Positions 1-8,802 of a stretch of DNA of 64,000 nt are shown here, piece by piece. Location: contig JBFLWQ010000005.1 of NCBI GenBank assembly GCA_040757775.1, positions 72,295-136,294 on the forward strand. The letters are read 5' to 3'. How positions within the stretch are numbered: the first letter of the stretch is position 1; every line of letters begins with the position of its first letter. The DNA is from Thermodesulfobacteriota bacterium. GTDB taxonomy: Bacteria > Desulfobacterota > UBA8473. The translations under genes were made by a program, and so were the position numbers. The notes beneath the pieces were generated by a model that saw only the letters and a program-made list of their open reading frames with translations, searched no databases and was not told the DNA's origin.

Positions 1-2
1 GT

Positions 3-509
3 TATGGGGTTTTTTTATACACTCCGGAAGATCCAAGACAACGATACATTGCACTTTATCAAGGTGAAGATATTGAACTTGATTACAGGTATAGCGGCAG
101 CAGGAGAAATGTTTATGATATTGGTGTGCAGGCATTTCTCTCTTACCCCTTAATCGGGCTGGGTACAGGGGGGTTCTCTAATTACTCCGCAGTCAGTGAT
201 AACAAAATTTATCCTCATAATTTGATTCTGGAGGTGGCATCTGAGTTTGGTGTCATTGGATTATCAGTTATTGTGGTGTTCCTCTTTTTCAATTTTGTAA
301 TTGCTTTAAAGAGTATTTTCAAATATCGGGAGTTTAAGAAAAAACCTCTTGCCCTGTTTTTTGGAATTTTGACGTTTCTACTCGCTTTCTTAAACTCGAT
401 GACAACCGGTGACATAACAGACAACCCAATGATCTGGTTTGGCTCGGCATTGATGTGGACTGCGTGGAAAACCGAAGAATTGACCGGGGAAGCAAATTCA
501 GAGAGATAG
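3..509 (+). CDS. O-antigen ligase/polymerase (Wzy_C family), C-terminal part
   Basis: The reading frame is open to the left edge of the window, so only the C-terminal ~168 residues are present and the true start lies outside. The segment has the PLIGLGTGGF and PHNLILEVASEFGVIGL signatures of the Wzy_C/O-antigen ligase family, followed by two hydrophobic membrane segments (about residues 75-100 and 110-145 of the visible part). Such proteins polymerise or transfer lipid-linked O-units at the periplasmic face of the inner membrane. Four bases separate its TAG from the next glycosyltransferase, so the two are co-transcribed. Ligase and polymerase cannot be told apart from this fragment. Confidence 0.75.
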   Translation, partial: YGVFLYTPEDPRQRYIALYQGEDIELDYRYSGSRRNVYDIGVQAFLSYPLIGLGTGGFSNYSAVSDNKIYPHNLILEVASEFGVIGLSVIVVFLFFNFVIALKSIFKYREFKKKPLALFFGILTFLLAFLNSMTTGDITDNPMIWFGSALMWTAWKTEELTGEANSER

Positions 510-513
510 CGCT

Positions 514-1641
514 GTGCCAGATTTAAAAAATCGAAACAGGCTCTTCTATATAGGTTCACGACCAAATGATGAAACCACTGGTGGCGCAAAGTATATGAAT
601 GAAGTTCTTGATTATCTGGATAGTCATTTTTCATTGATTATTTTAAATCCTGAAGAAGAAAGGTTTTTCAAAGAGAGGGTTAACATATTGAATCTTGGTT
701 CAATAAAGGCTCAATTTTTATCCAACCTTTGGGCAATTAGAAAATTGAAGGAAATTGGGAAAAGTGAAATCATTATCATGAATTCTTACCTGAGGCATCG
801 GTTTCTATTTTTTGCCTTATGGGCTAGGAGCATAAAAAAATGTCAGCTTGTTATCTTTGTTAATGCAATCTATCATTATTCCCTGAGAAGCGGGTTTCTA
901 AACAGATTAGATAAGATTATTACAAGAATTTTACTCAACCAGGCAGTGCTTGTAATTGCAAACAGCAATGCTACAAAAGAAGAATTAATAAATCTGGGTG
1001 TAAAACCGGATAAGTTTGAGGTGATTTATCCCCGACTCGATATGCCTCCGGAAGTTGACTTGCCAGGTAAAGAAAAAGAGAACGGTATCTTTGATATCCT
1101 GTTTGTCGGTTACTGTGAACCCTTTAAGGAACTGCATGTCTTAATAAGAGCAATAGGTAGGCTAAAAGATCTGCCTGTTTGCTTACATATAGTAGGAGAA
1201 AATAAAGGCGAGCCAGAATATATGGATATGCTGAGAGATTTAATAGCAGATTTGGGACTTGAAGATAAGGTAATTTTTCATGGAAGGCTGGAAAAGGCTG
1301 AGCTATCTACCTGGTTCAAAAGAGCGGACCTCTTTGTTTCTCCCTCAAGGGGAGAGGGTTATGGAAGGGCACTGGCAGAGGCTATGTATTTTGGCCTCCC
1401 AGTAATAGGTGCAGATAAAGGGGCTTCCAAAGAGCTTATCGAGCATGGAATTAATGGTTTTTTGTTTGAAAGTGGGAATGATGAATCTCTGGCCACGTTT
1501 ATTTTTAACCAGTATAAAGATGAATCATTAAGACAGCAATTTGGTAAAACTGGTAAAGAGTTAATAAAAAATAAAGCAAATTTTAAAAGAAACATAGGTA
1601 AACAGTTTTTTAATATTCTACAAAAGTATTCCTTATTGTGA
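514..1641 (+). CDS. Glycosyltransferase family 4 (GT-B fold)
   Basis: A 375-residue retaining GT4-type glycosyltransferase with a GTG start. The C-terminal nucleotide-sugar domain carries FVGYCEPFK (start of the GT1-like domain, around residue 192) and the EX7E signature with E281 and E289 in GEGYGRALAEAM. The N-terminal half is the acceptor domain, with no signal peptide or transmembrane span, so it should act on lipid-linked sugars at the cytoplasmic membrane face. It sits 4 bases behind the ligase/polymerase in a cell-surface glycan cluster. Donor and acceptor cannot be read from the sequence. No convincing Shine-Dalgarno site precedes the GTG, as for several genes of this block. Confidence 0.85.
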   Translation: MPDLKNRNRLFYIGSRPNDETTGGAKYMNEVLDYLDSHFSLIILNPEEERFFKERVNILNLGSIKAQFLSNLWAIRKLKEIGKSEIIIMNSYLRHRFLFFALWARSIKKCQLVIFVNAIYHYSLRSGFLNRLDKIITRILLNQAVLVIANSNATKEELINLGVKPDKFEVIYPRLDMPPEVDLPGKEKENGIFDILFVGYCEPFKELHVLIRAIGRLKDLPVCLHIVGENKGEPEYMDMLRDLIADLGLEDKVIFHGRLEKAELSTWFKRADLFVSPSRGEGYGRALAEAMYFGLPVIGADKGASKELIEHGINGFLFESGNDESLATFIFNQYKDESLRQQFGKTGKELIKNKANFKRNIGKQFFNILQKYSLL

Positions 1642-1704
1642 AGCTTTTTAAAAGAATATAAGCTAAAATTAATAAGTTATCTTTACAATAATAAATATTA
1701 GTTT

Positions 1705-2718
1705 ATGAAGATTCTTTTTATAAGACAGTATGCACCAGGTTTTTTTAGTACTTTTATTGATAAAGATTTCGACATTTTGCGAGAGGAACATGAAGTAGTT
1801 CGATTCGATTTCAGGGGATTTCAAGATTTGCCAGCTATGGTGAAAAAAGTCCAATGGTGCGATTTAACCTTCTCGTGGTTTGGCAAACTCCACGCTTTTT
1901 TCGCAGTTCTGTTATCTAAGCTCCTTGATAAAAAATCGATTGTTGTTTCAGGAGATGATGATGTCACAAATTACATAGTTGCAGGTAAACCTTATGGGCT
2001 CTGTGCTCACCCCATAAAGAGATATTTTGCATATTTTATTTTTAGCCACACTGATCTTGCTATAGCCATCTCTGAATTTGGCTTACAGGAGACGATTTTT
2101 AACGCAAAAGCCGATCCAAAAAGAACAATGCTGATTTATCATGGTTTTGATCACTCGACATTTAAATTATTACCAGGAATCATAAAACAGGGAAATATTG
2201 TAATCACAGTTGCGCATATTAATGAGGAAAATTATCATAGAAAGGGACTTAAACTATTTGTTGATTGTGCAAATCTGATGAAGGATATCAATTTTATAAT
2301 AGTGGGGCCTTCGGATTTAAATACATTGAATTTATTAAAAAATAGAGCTGGCTCAAATGTTTCTTTTATTGGGCCCCAGTATGGGCAAAATTTAATAGAG
2401 ACTTTAGGCAAAGCATCAGTATACGTTCAAGCGTCGGAATGGGAAAGTTTTGGCTGTTCCGTTGCAGAAGCTATGTTGTGCGAGTGTGTTCCTGTGGTAT
2501 CTAAACGAACTGGTTTGCCAGAAGTTGTTGGTGATGCTGGTTATTATTTAGAGTATCTAAGCCCGCAAGAGTTGGCTGATACAATTAAAACTGCTCTCGT
2601 AAATCCTCAAGTTGGAAAGTTGGCACGCCAAAGAATTATAGAACACTTTCCATTGGAAAAACGAAGAAAAGAGCTGCTGGAAACGACAAAATCTTTAATG
2701 GGTGGTATGAAGTCGTGA
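1705..2718 (+). CDS. Glycosyltransferase family 4
   Basis: A 337-residue GT4-family transferase starting at ATG 1705. The C-terminal half has the usual GT-B nucleotide-sugar site: VTVAHINEE-like start of the second domain near residue 170, and the EX7E motif E247-E255 in WESFGCSVAEAM. No export signal is seen. It probably adds one sugar of the repeat unit made by this cluster; the specificity is unknown. The gene lies 63 bases after the preceding glycosyltransferase in AT-rich spacing with no clear ribosome binding site. Low GC compared with the ribosomal genes later in the window suggests an acquired polysaccharide block. Confidence 0.83.
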   Translation: MKILFIRQYAPGFFSTFIDKDFDILREEHEVVRFDFRGFQDLPAMVKKVQWCDLTFSWFGKLHAFFAVLLSKLLDKKSIVVSGDDDVTNYIVAGKPYGLCAHPIKRYFAYFIFSHTDLAIAISEFGLQETIFNAKADPKRTMLIYHGFDHSTFKLLPGIIKQGNIVITVAHINEENYHRKGLKLFVDCANLMKDINFIIVGPSDLNTLNLLKNRAGSNVSFIGPQYGQNLIETLGKASVYVQASEWESFGCSVAEAMLCECVPVVSKRTGLPEVVGDAGYYLEYLSPQELADTIKTALVNPQVGKLARQRIIEHFPLEKRRKELLETTKSLMGGMKS

Positions 2719-2814
2719 GGATCATCTATTGCACATCCTGACACATATTTTATCTATCATACGATTTGTTTTGGTCAAGACTATAATTATTTGTCTGATG
2801 TAAAAGGAGCGAAA

Positions 2815-3423
2815 ATGAATAATGTGTTTATTCATCCATCAGCAGAAGTTTCAAAAAATTCATCTATTGGTAAGGGGACAAAAATCTGGAATCATGTTCA
2901 AATAAGGGAAGGTGCAAAAATTGGAGACAACTGTATCGTAGGCAAGGATGTTTATATTGATAAGGGCGTAAAAATTGGAAATAATACGAAAATCCAAAAC
3001 GGAATTTCGCTTTACAATGGAATTATTATTGAAGATGATGTTTTATTAGGTCCACATTGTGTTTTTACAAATGATTTATATCCTAGGTCATTTATTGCAG
3101 ATTATAAAATTTATCCTATCCTTATCAAACGGGGGGCTTCAATAGGGGCTAATGCGACTATCGTATGTGGTATTACAATTGGGAAATATGCAATGATAGG
3201 AGCAGGATCAGTTGTCACAAAAAATGTTCCGGACCATGGGTTTGTTCTGGGCAATCCAGCTCGTCTCCGTGGTTTTGTTTGTCATTGTGGAAAACGTCTG
3301 AAAATTATGCGGAGACTTGATAATCATATGATCCTTATTTGTGAGCACTGCCATGAAAAACTTGATATTTCTTTATTAGCAATTGATGCTATAGTGGATA
3401 TCTACCAGCTTGAGGATGATTAA
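2815..3423 (+). CDS. Left-handed beta-helix acetyltransferase (WlbB/WbpD-like) with C-terminal zinc ribbon
   Basis: A hexapeptide-repeat (LbetaH) acyltransferase of 202 residues. Repeated (I/V)G-x4 units such as IGKGTKIWNHVQIREGAKIGDN run through residues 15-130, and the family motif VLGNPARLRG closes the helix. The C-terminal ~50 residues hold a CHCG...CEHCH four-ligand zinc-ribbon pattern, common in UDP-aminosugar N-acetyltransferases. ATG 2815 is chosen because AAAGGAG at 2803-2809 is ideally spaced; a TTG 24 bases upstream is possible but unsupported. It probably acetylates a UDP-amino-sugar precursor of the polysaccharide, using acetyl-CoA. The DegT aminotransferase further along could supply such an amino sugar (inference). 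Confidence 0.85.
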   Translation: MNNVFIHPSAEVSKNSSIGKGTKIWNHVQIREGAKIGDNCIVGKDVYIDKGVKIGNNTKIQNGISLYNGIIIEDDVLLGPHCVFTNDLYPRSFIADYKIYPILIKRGASIGANATIVCGITIGKYAMIGAGSVVTKNVPDHGFVLGNPARLRGFVCHCGKRLKIMRRLDNHMILICEHCHEKLDISLLAIDAIVDIYQLEDD

Positions 3424-3426
3424 ACA

Positions 3427-4470
3427 GTGAGTAAACTTGTTTCAATAATTATACCTTTTAAGGATGAGGAAAAGTATTTACAAAAGTGTCTAAACTCTGT
3501 AACCAGTCAGACATACAATAATATTGAGATTATTCTTGTTGATGGAATGTCTCAAGATAACTCAGCTAAGATCGCAACTAATTTTGTTGCTCTTCACCCG
3601 AACATTTATATTTATGAGAACCAAAAATTGAATTCGGCTGCCGGACTTAATATTGGCATAAAAAAATCTCGTGGGGAAATCGTTATTATTTTAGGGGCAC
3701 ATTCAGAAGTTTTTCCTGATTATGTTTCAAAAAGTGTAGACTTGTTAGAAAAAACTGAAGCGGTTGTAGTTGGGGGCGTGTTAAACACTATGGGAAATGG
3801 GTATTTTGGCGAAATTATTGCAGTTGTTCTTTCTTCGGCTTTCGGAACTGGGTCAAAATTCAGATTTAAACATTCTCCTCAGTTCGTTGATACAGTCCCG
3901 TTTGGAGCATACAGGGCAAGTATTTTTAAAGAAATTGGTTTGTTTAACGAGGATATTCCTAGATGCGAAGATCTAGAATTAAATCATAGGATAATAAATG
4001 CTGGTGGGAAAATATATATTCATCCTGATATCAAAGCTACTTATTATTGTCGCAGAAAATTAACTGGTTTTATGAAACAAAGTTATGGGAATGGATACGA
4101 TATAGTACGAGCGTTTTTACAAAACAGAAATGCGGTATCGATAAGGCATCTAGTACCATTTGTATTCTTATTTTCTATTATCATTCTATTAGCAACATCT
4201 TGTCTTTGGCGAATATCGAAAATTTTATTAATATCTGTCGTAAGCGTATATATCTTAAGCAGTATCTTTTTTTCAATTAAGTTGTCTTTTCATTATAAAA
4301 TAAAATATCTGCCATGTTTGCCTGTTGTGTTTGCGATTCTACATCTGAGTTACGGAGTAGGTTCGTTCGTTAGTTTTATAAAAAGTTTTCGAAGAGAAAT
4401 ATTAACAAAGCTCCTAAGTTTTTATCTATTTGCCTCATTTGCCCTTTGGTCTTTTAGGACACATATATAA
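3427..4470 (+). CDS. Glycosyltransferase family 2 with C-terminal membrane segments (ExoA-like)
   Basis: A 347-residue GT2 enzyme beginning at GTG 3427, three bases after the acetyltransferase stop. The N-terminal GT-A domain shows VSIIIPFKDEEKYL, VDGMSQDNSA and a LGAHSEVFPDYV stretch at the place of the usual DxD metal motif. CEDLELNHRI supplies the ED pair expected near the catalytic base. Residues ~240-340 form three hydrophobic helices, as in ExoA-type succinoglycan transferases that work on polyprenyl-linked intermediates. It presumably extends the lipid-linked oligosaccharide on the cytoplasmic side. The sugar used is unknown. Confidence 0.83.
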   Translation: MSKLVSIIIPFKDEEKYLQKCLNSVTSQTYNNIEIILVDGMSQDNSAKIATNFVALHPNIYIYENQKLNSAAGLNIGIKKSRGEIVIILGAHSEVFPDYVSKSVDLLEKTEAVVVGGVLNTMGNGYFGEIIAVVLSSAFGTGSKFRFKHSPQFVDTVPFGAYRASIFKEIGLFNEDIPRCEDLELNHRIINAGGKIYIHPDIKATYYCRRKLTGFMKQSYGNGYDIVRAFLQNRNAVSIRHLVPFVFLFSIIILLATSCLWRISKILLISVVSVYILSSIFFSIKLSFHYKIKYLPCLPVVFAILHLSYGVGSFVSFIKSFRREILTKLLSFYLFASFALWSFRTHI

Positions 4471-4473
4471 TTA

Positions 4474-5394
4474 ATGGTATTTTCATACCCAAAGCTGAGT
4501 GAATATGATTTTGGTATAATTCGTCTTTTTGGTTCAGGACTCGGCAATTTACTTTTCCCCTGGGCTCGCTTTATTGTTGCAACCAAAAAATATAATTTAA
4601 CACCTATTAACCCTACTTGGCCACAAATAAAAATAAGAACATTCGTTAGGGGAGATCGCGATAAAAGAAGTTACATTAACTTTTTTTGTACTCCTTCGAG
4701 ATATATTAAAGGAGTAAAAAAAATTTTATTATTATCGAAGCTATCAAAAATAACCGAAGAGGAATTTATTAAAAATCATAATAGAGACTATTCAGATACA
4801 ATAGTAATATTCGAAGGAATGAAAAATTTATTTCAGGATATTTTAAAAGACTCCAATATGATACTTAGTGAACTTGTCTCGATTACTAAGTCAAAACATA
4901 AGTCAGGGCTTTTGTTTGACTTCTCAGGTTCTATTTCTGTTCATGTTCGACTTGGTGATTTCAGGTCTTCCATGGTAAGTCGTTTAGGGAAAACCCTTGA
5001 AGAAGGCGGATGGAACCTCCGTATACCTATCTCTTGGTATGTAAGTAAAATAAACCAACTTCGTGATGAGTTGGGAAAACAAGTCAAAGTATTTGTGTTT
5101 TCAGATGGTACAGACGAAGAGCTTTATCCCTTGGTGAGTTTGCCAAATGCAGAGCGGATATTTTTTGGTTCAAGTATTGCTGATTTGCTTGCCCTAAGCC
5201 GTGCAAATATCTTGGTAGCATCAGGCTCTACCTTTAGCATGTGGGCATCTTACCTCGGCAGAATGCCAGTTATCTGGCACAAAGGGCAGCTTAGACAGAG
5301 ACTTTATGCTGAAAATGAGTCTTCTGAAATAGAGCTGTCTGAAGATGAAAATATTCCAAATCCATTTTTTCGTGTATTATGTGAACGAACTTAA
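4474..5394 (+). CDS. GT11-like fucosyltransferase-fold protein
   Basis: A 306-residue protein with the pattern of family GT11 (alpha-1,2-fucosyltransferase): an N-terminal SGLGNLLFPWARF like the usual GGLGNQLFQYA, a central SVHVRLGDF like HxRRGDY, a VFVFSDG segment, and ASGSTFSMWASYLG like the NSTFSWWGAWL motif. The canonical second Arg of HxRRGD is replaced (HVRLGD), so donor use may differ from GDP-fucose. No membrane segment is seen. It lies 3 bases after the GT2 gene and is followed by a membrane glycosyltransferase. The fold is reasonably clear; the exact reaction is not. Confidence 0.65.
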   Translation: MVFSYPKLSEYDFGIIRLFGSGLGNLLFPWARFIVATKKYNLTPINPTWPQIKIRTFVRGDRDKRSYINFFCTPSRYIKGVKKILLLSKLSKITEEEFIKNHNRDYSDTIVIFEGMKNLFQDILKDSNMILSELVSITKSKHKSGLLFDFSGSISVHVRLGDFRSSMVSRLGKTLEEGGWNLRIPISWYVSKINQLRDELGKQVKVFVFSDGTDEELYPLVSLPNAERIFFGSSIADLLALSRANILVASGSTFSMWASYLGRMPVIWHKGQLRQRLYAENESSEIELSEDENIPNPFFRVLCERT

Positions 5395-5422
5395 CAATAA
5401 GATCGAAAATATTGATTTACTA

Positions 5423-6706
5423 ATGGGGATAATTGGAAAAACTGCAAAATATTTTAACCAAAAAACTTTAAGGCTTTTAGCCTATAAAAATGAATATGAC
5501 CTTAGACCCTTTCTAATTTCTATAATAATTTTATATTTCTTAATCATATATATATCATCTTTTTTTATGTCCTATCATCTCTTCTGGCGAAATTATCTTG
5601 GAGTTCCTGCTTTAAGTCCTGGTTTTGCTGATCTTAGAGGTCTTCTTTCCGGAGTTGAATCATATCGAGAGGGTTATGACCCTTATCTTGACAACCCCCA
5701 TGATCCATTTGGAAGGAAGTTTAATTATCCAAGAATATGGCTTAACTTGAGTGTTTTAGGAATAACCCAGAGCTTAACAAATTTAGTTGGAATCATATTT
5801 GCCTTTCTTTTTTTTATTTTGTTGTTATTAATTTTTAATAAAATTAACCTTGGCGAGTTAGTTTTTTATGCATTAGCTATCATTTCCCCAACAGTTATGT
5901 TATCGGTTGAACGAGGAAATACTGATCTTGTTATTTTTATGTTGATAGTCTTAGGATTGTTAATTTTAAATTCAAAAAAAAATTCGAGTTTCTGGGGGTA
6001 TTTCCTATTAATTATTTCGACTATTCTTAAATTATTTCCCATTTTTGCATTTGCCAGTGTTTTAAGAGAGAAAAAAGGTGTTTGTATATTCACTTCTATT
6101 TTTGCATTAATAATTTTTTCTCTATATATTTATCTGAGCAACGATTTTTTTCTCATTAGCCGAAACACCCCTCGTTCTATGGGAATGTCTTATGGAGGAC
6201 TTATAACTTTTGATTGGATTAACACCATTATTAAAAGGGTTTTAGAATTTAATATACCCCGTCCAACAATAATAATCATTTATGGGATATTTATTTTCTT
6301 TATTTTTTTATTATCTTATGTCCTTGCTGCTAAATTTGGAGGTATTACTAAGGATTATGAACCCTCTTTACATCTGGACGCATATAGAACTGGATCTTTC
6401 ATTTTTATTGGTACATTTATCTATGGAAACAATTTTGATTATCGTCTTATTTTTTTGCTTATTGTATTGCCCCAAATGACATTATGGATTAAAGAACAAA
6501 AAGAATTCAGTAAAACATCTAAATATGCACTCATTTTATTGATTCTAACGCTCTACCTTTCCAGACTTGGCCCAAACTATAACCTCAATATTGATGAATT
6601 CATAAATTGGACACTGTTGATTTATTTTATATGGACAAACTTAGTGATATTACCCAATTGGGCCAAGAAAATTGTATTTCTTGGTCAGGTAAAGGTTTCT
6701 GTTTAG
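5423..6706 (+). CDS. Polytopic membrane glycosyltransferase, GT87/DUF2029-like
   Basis: A hydrophobic protein of about 427 residues with ten or more predicted membrane helices. It carries the ERGNTDLVIF segment typical of DUF2029/GT87 polyprenyl-phosphate-mannose-dependent transferases, and an early periplasmic-type loop with YDPYLDNPHDPFGRKFNYP. ATG 5423 is preferred because an ATG at 5345 would overlap the preceding gene by 50 bases; neither start has a strong Shine-Dalgarno site. Family members move a sugar from a polyprenyl phosphate donor to an acceptor on the outer face of the inner membrane. It closes the AT-rich glycosyltransferase block. Confidence 0.7.
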   Translation: MGIIGKTAKYFNQKTLRLLAYKNEYDLRPFLISIIILYFLIIYISSFFMSYHLFWRNYLGVPALSPGFADLRGLLSGVESYREGYDPYLDNPHDPFGRKFNYPRIWLNLSVLGITQSLTNLVGIIFAFLFFILLLLIFNKINLGELVFYALAIISPTVMLSVERGNTDLVIFMLIVLGLLILNSKKNSSFWGYFLLIISTILKLFPIFAFASVLREKKGVCIFTSIFALIIFSLYIYLSNDFFLISRNTPRSMGMSYGGLITFDWINTIIKRVLEFNIPRPTIIIIYGIFIFFIFLLSYVLAAKFGGITKDYEPSLHLDAYRTGSFIFIGTFIYGNNFDYRLIFLLIVLPQMTLWIKEQKEFSKTSKYALILLILTLYLSRLGPNYNLNIDEFINWTLLIYFIWTNLVILPNWAKKIVFLGQVKVSV

Positions 6707-6720
6707 ATTTTTTCTTAAAT

Positions 6721-6756
6721 GATTGCTTCATCCGCCTCTGGCGGGTTCACAATGAC
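6721..6756. repeat. Dispersed repeat containing the CCGCCTCTGGCGG palindrome
   Basis: These 36 bases match the inverted copy at 52469-52504 in 34 of 36 positions. The centre (6732-6744) is CCGCCTCTGGCGG, a hairpin with a TCT loop that recurs at 10545, 19697 and 52481, and with one change at 15295. It sits in the short gap between the GT87-like gene and the UbiA-like gene. Confidence 0.7.
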
Positions 6757-6799
6757 AAACTGGGCATTTTTAAAGGTCTCAGGAAAGGAATAAAACATA

Positions 6800-7678
6800 T
6801 TGCAAAACGTCTATGCTATGCTGGAAAGTCTACGCCCAAGGCATTGGATAAAAAACTTTGTTGTCTTCGCAGGGCTTTTATTTTCTCAAAACATTTTCAA
6901 TTTTCCCCTGTTATTCAAAGTAATATTTGCCTTTCTTATTTTTTGCCTTCTCTCCAGCTCCGTTTACATTCTCAATGACCTTACCGACCTGGAAGAAGAC
7001 AGACGCCATCCGGTTAAATCTCGCAGACCACTTGCTTCCGGAAGGCTTAAGGTCTCTCATGCCATATTAATACTGATATTTCTCATACCCTTCTTGCTGG
7101 GAATATCTTATTACCTTAGCCTGTCTTTTTTCCTTGTTGCGTTAGCTTATTTCTTACTTCAATTAGCTTACTCTTTTTCTCTGAAGCGCATAGTTATTTT
7201 AGATGTTTTTGCCATTGCCTGCGGTTTTGCACTCAGGGTTGTGGCTGGTGCAATGGTCATCGATGTAGAGATTTCCTCCTGGCTTCTAATCTGTACAATC
7301 CTTCTTGCTCTCTTCCTGGGATTTAGTAAGAGAAGACATGAATTGGTGGTGCTGGAAGGGGGGGCTCAGAAGCATAGAAAAGTTCTGACAGACTACAGCC
7401 CTTACCTGTTGGACCAGATGATCTCGGTAGTTACTGCTTCAACTGTGGTATCCTATGCCCTCTACACAATGTCCAGAGAAACGATAGAAAAGTTTGGCAC
7501 CAGAAACCTTATATTCACCATACCATTTGTCCTCTACGGGATTTTTCGGTACCTGTATCTCATTCATAAAAAGGAAGAGGGAGGCAACCCGGAGAGTATT
7601 TTAGTTACAGATAAGCCTTTAATAGTTAGTATCCTTTTGTGGGCGATAACAGTAGGAATAATATTATACGGGAGATAA
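6800..7678 (+). CDS. UbiA-family prenyltransferase, decaprenyl-phosphate phosphoribosyltransferase-like
   Basis: A 292-residue integral membrane protein with the N-terminal LRPRHWIKN motif characteristic of the 5-phosphoribosyl-1-pyrophosphate:decaprenyl-phosphate transferase branch of UbiA. The first Asp-rich motif is NDLTDLEED (residues 59-67), and DVFAIACGFALRVVAG near residue 140 is part of the second active-site helix. About eight membrane helices follow. TTG 6800 is used because AGGAAAGGA (6781-6789) is well placed; ATG 6818 is an alternative. The product would be polyprenyl-phosphoryl phosphoribose or a related lipid-linked sugar in the inner membrane. Its stop codon directly abuts the DUF362 gene, so the two are coupled. 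Confidence 0.75.
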   Translation: MQNVYAMLESLRPRHWIKNFVVFAGLLFSQNIFNFPLLFKVIFAFLIFCLLSSSVYILNDLTDLEEDRRHPVKSRRPLASGRLKVSHAILILIFLIPFLLGISYYLSLSFFLVALAYFLLQLAYSFSLKRIVILDVFAIACGFALRVVAGAMVIDVEISSWLLICTILLALFLGFSKRRHELVVLEGGAQKHRKVLTDYSPYLLDQMISVVTASTVVSYALYTMSRETIEKFGTRNLIFTIPFVLYGIFRYLYLIHKKEEGGNPESILVTDKPLIVSILLWAITVGIILYGR

Positions 7679-8752
7679 ATGCCAATATCAAAAGTGGCGG
7701 CACTAAAAACCAGCCCCGAGACAATCCTGGATGATTACAAGGACTTAATGCATCTTGCAGAATACGATAAGTTTATTTCCAAAGATAAAGACACCCTTTT
7801 GAAACTCAATCTTTCATGGACAAAGTACTTTCCTTCCTGTTCTTCCCAACCCTGGCAGGTGGAAGGGGTAGTAAAAACCCTTATTGATGACGGCTTTTCC
7901 AGAGAAAGGCTGTTCCCTGTCGAGAATAAGACCGTGGTAACCGATCCCAGAAAAGGCGCTGTTAGCAATAAGTGGCTCCCTATATTGGAGAAATATGGAC
8001 TCTCTTTCATACCGTTACCCGAGGTTAAATGGGTTAGATATGAGTTTAAAGAAAGACTTTTAAAACTGGACAAGATATTCCCTGAGGGAATTGAGATACC
8101 TGAGATGTTTATCGGGAAGAATGTTATTCACCTTCCAACGATAAAGACACATGGACATTCTATAACAACCGGAGCGGTTAAAAACTCCTTCGGGGGGCTG
8201 CTTAAAGAAGTAAGACACTATGCCCACAAGTATATTCATGAGGTTTTAGTCGATTTGATGATAATGCAGAGGGAGCTTCATCCCGGGATTTTTGCGGTAA
8301 TGGATGGAACGGTATGCGGTGATGGTGCAGGACCAAGGACAATGATCCCTGAGATTAAGAATTACATCTTAGCCAGCAGTGATTCAGTAGCCATAGATTC
8401 CATCGCTGCCAGAATGATGGGATTTAATCCCATGGAGATCCCTTATATTCGTATGTGTCATGAGATGGGACTGGGGGTTGGAAACCCTGATGATATAGAG
8501 GTAACAGGAGAAGATATTTCTGATATAAGCTTTGGTTTTAATACAAAAAGAAGTTTAGTTATATGGGGAGACCAGCTGCTTCGAAAAGGGTTTTTGAGAT
8601 TTTTGGAGAAACCCTTGCTTAATTCACCCTTAGTTTTCTGGGCACCGTTTGCCTCTAATCTTTACCATGATTATCTCTGGTATCCCCTAATTGGGAAGAA
8701 GAGAATCAGGGAATTTATGAAGACGGAGTGGGGAAAGCTGTTTAAAGGTTAA
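7679..8752 (+). CDS. DUF362 domain-containing protein
   Basis: A 357-residue soluble protein of the DUF362 family. Characteristic stretches are LKLNLSWTKYFPSCSSQPWQ at the N-terminus, HLPTIKTHGHSITTGAVKNSFGGLL in the middle, and the ASSDSVAIDSIAARMMG motif near residue 235. The ATG follows the UbiA-like stop with no gap, and GGGAG lies just upstream. No ferredoxin-type CxxCxxC cluster is present, unlike some DUF362 members. The biochemical role of DUF362 is not established; coupling to a polyprenyl-phosphate transferase suggests work in lipid-linked sugar metabolism here (inference). Confidence 0.8.
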   Translation: MPISKVAALKTSPETILDDYKDLMHLAEYDKFISKDKDTLLKLNLSWTKYFPSCSSQPWQVEGVVKTLIDDGFSRERLFPVENKTVVTDPRKGAVSNKWLPILEKYGLSFIPLPEVKWVRYEFKERLLKLDKIFPEGIEIPEMFIGKNVIHLPTIKTHGHSITTGAVKNSFGGLLKEVRHYAHKYIHEVLVDLMIMQRELHPGIFAVMDGTVCGDGAGPRTMIPEIKNYILASSDSVAIDSIAARMMGFNPMEIPYIRMCHEMGLGVGNPDDIEVTGEDISDISFGFNTKRSLVIWGDQLLRKGFLRFLEKPLLNSPLVFWAPFASNLYHDYLWYPLIGKKRIREFMKTEWGKLFKG

Positions 8753-8802
8753 GAATGATAGGCTTTAATTCTATCATTTAATCAAAATGAGACGTTTGCA
8801 AA

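Noticed and set aside
6607-6978. Plus-strand frame between the GT87-like and UbiA-like genes
   Set aside because: It overlaps both real genes in another frame and crosses a dispersed palindrome; no family is recognisable.
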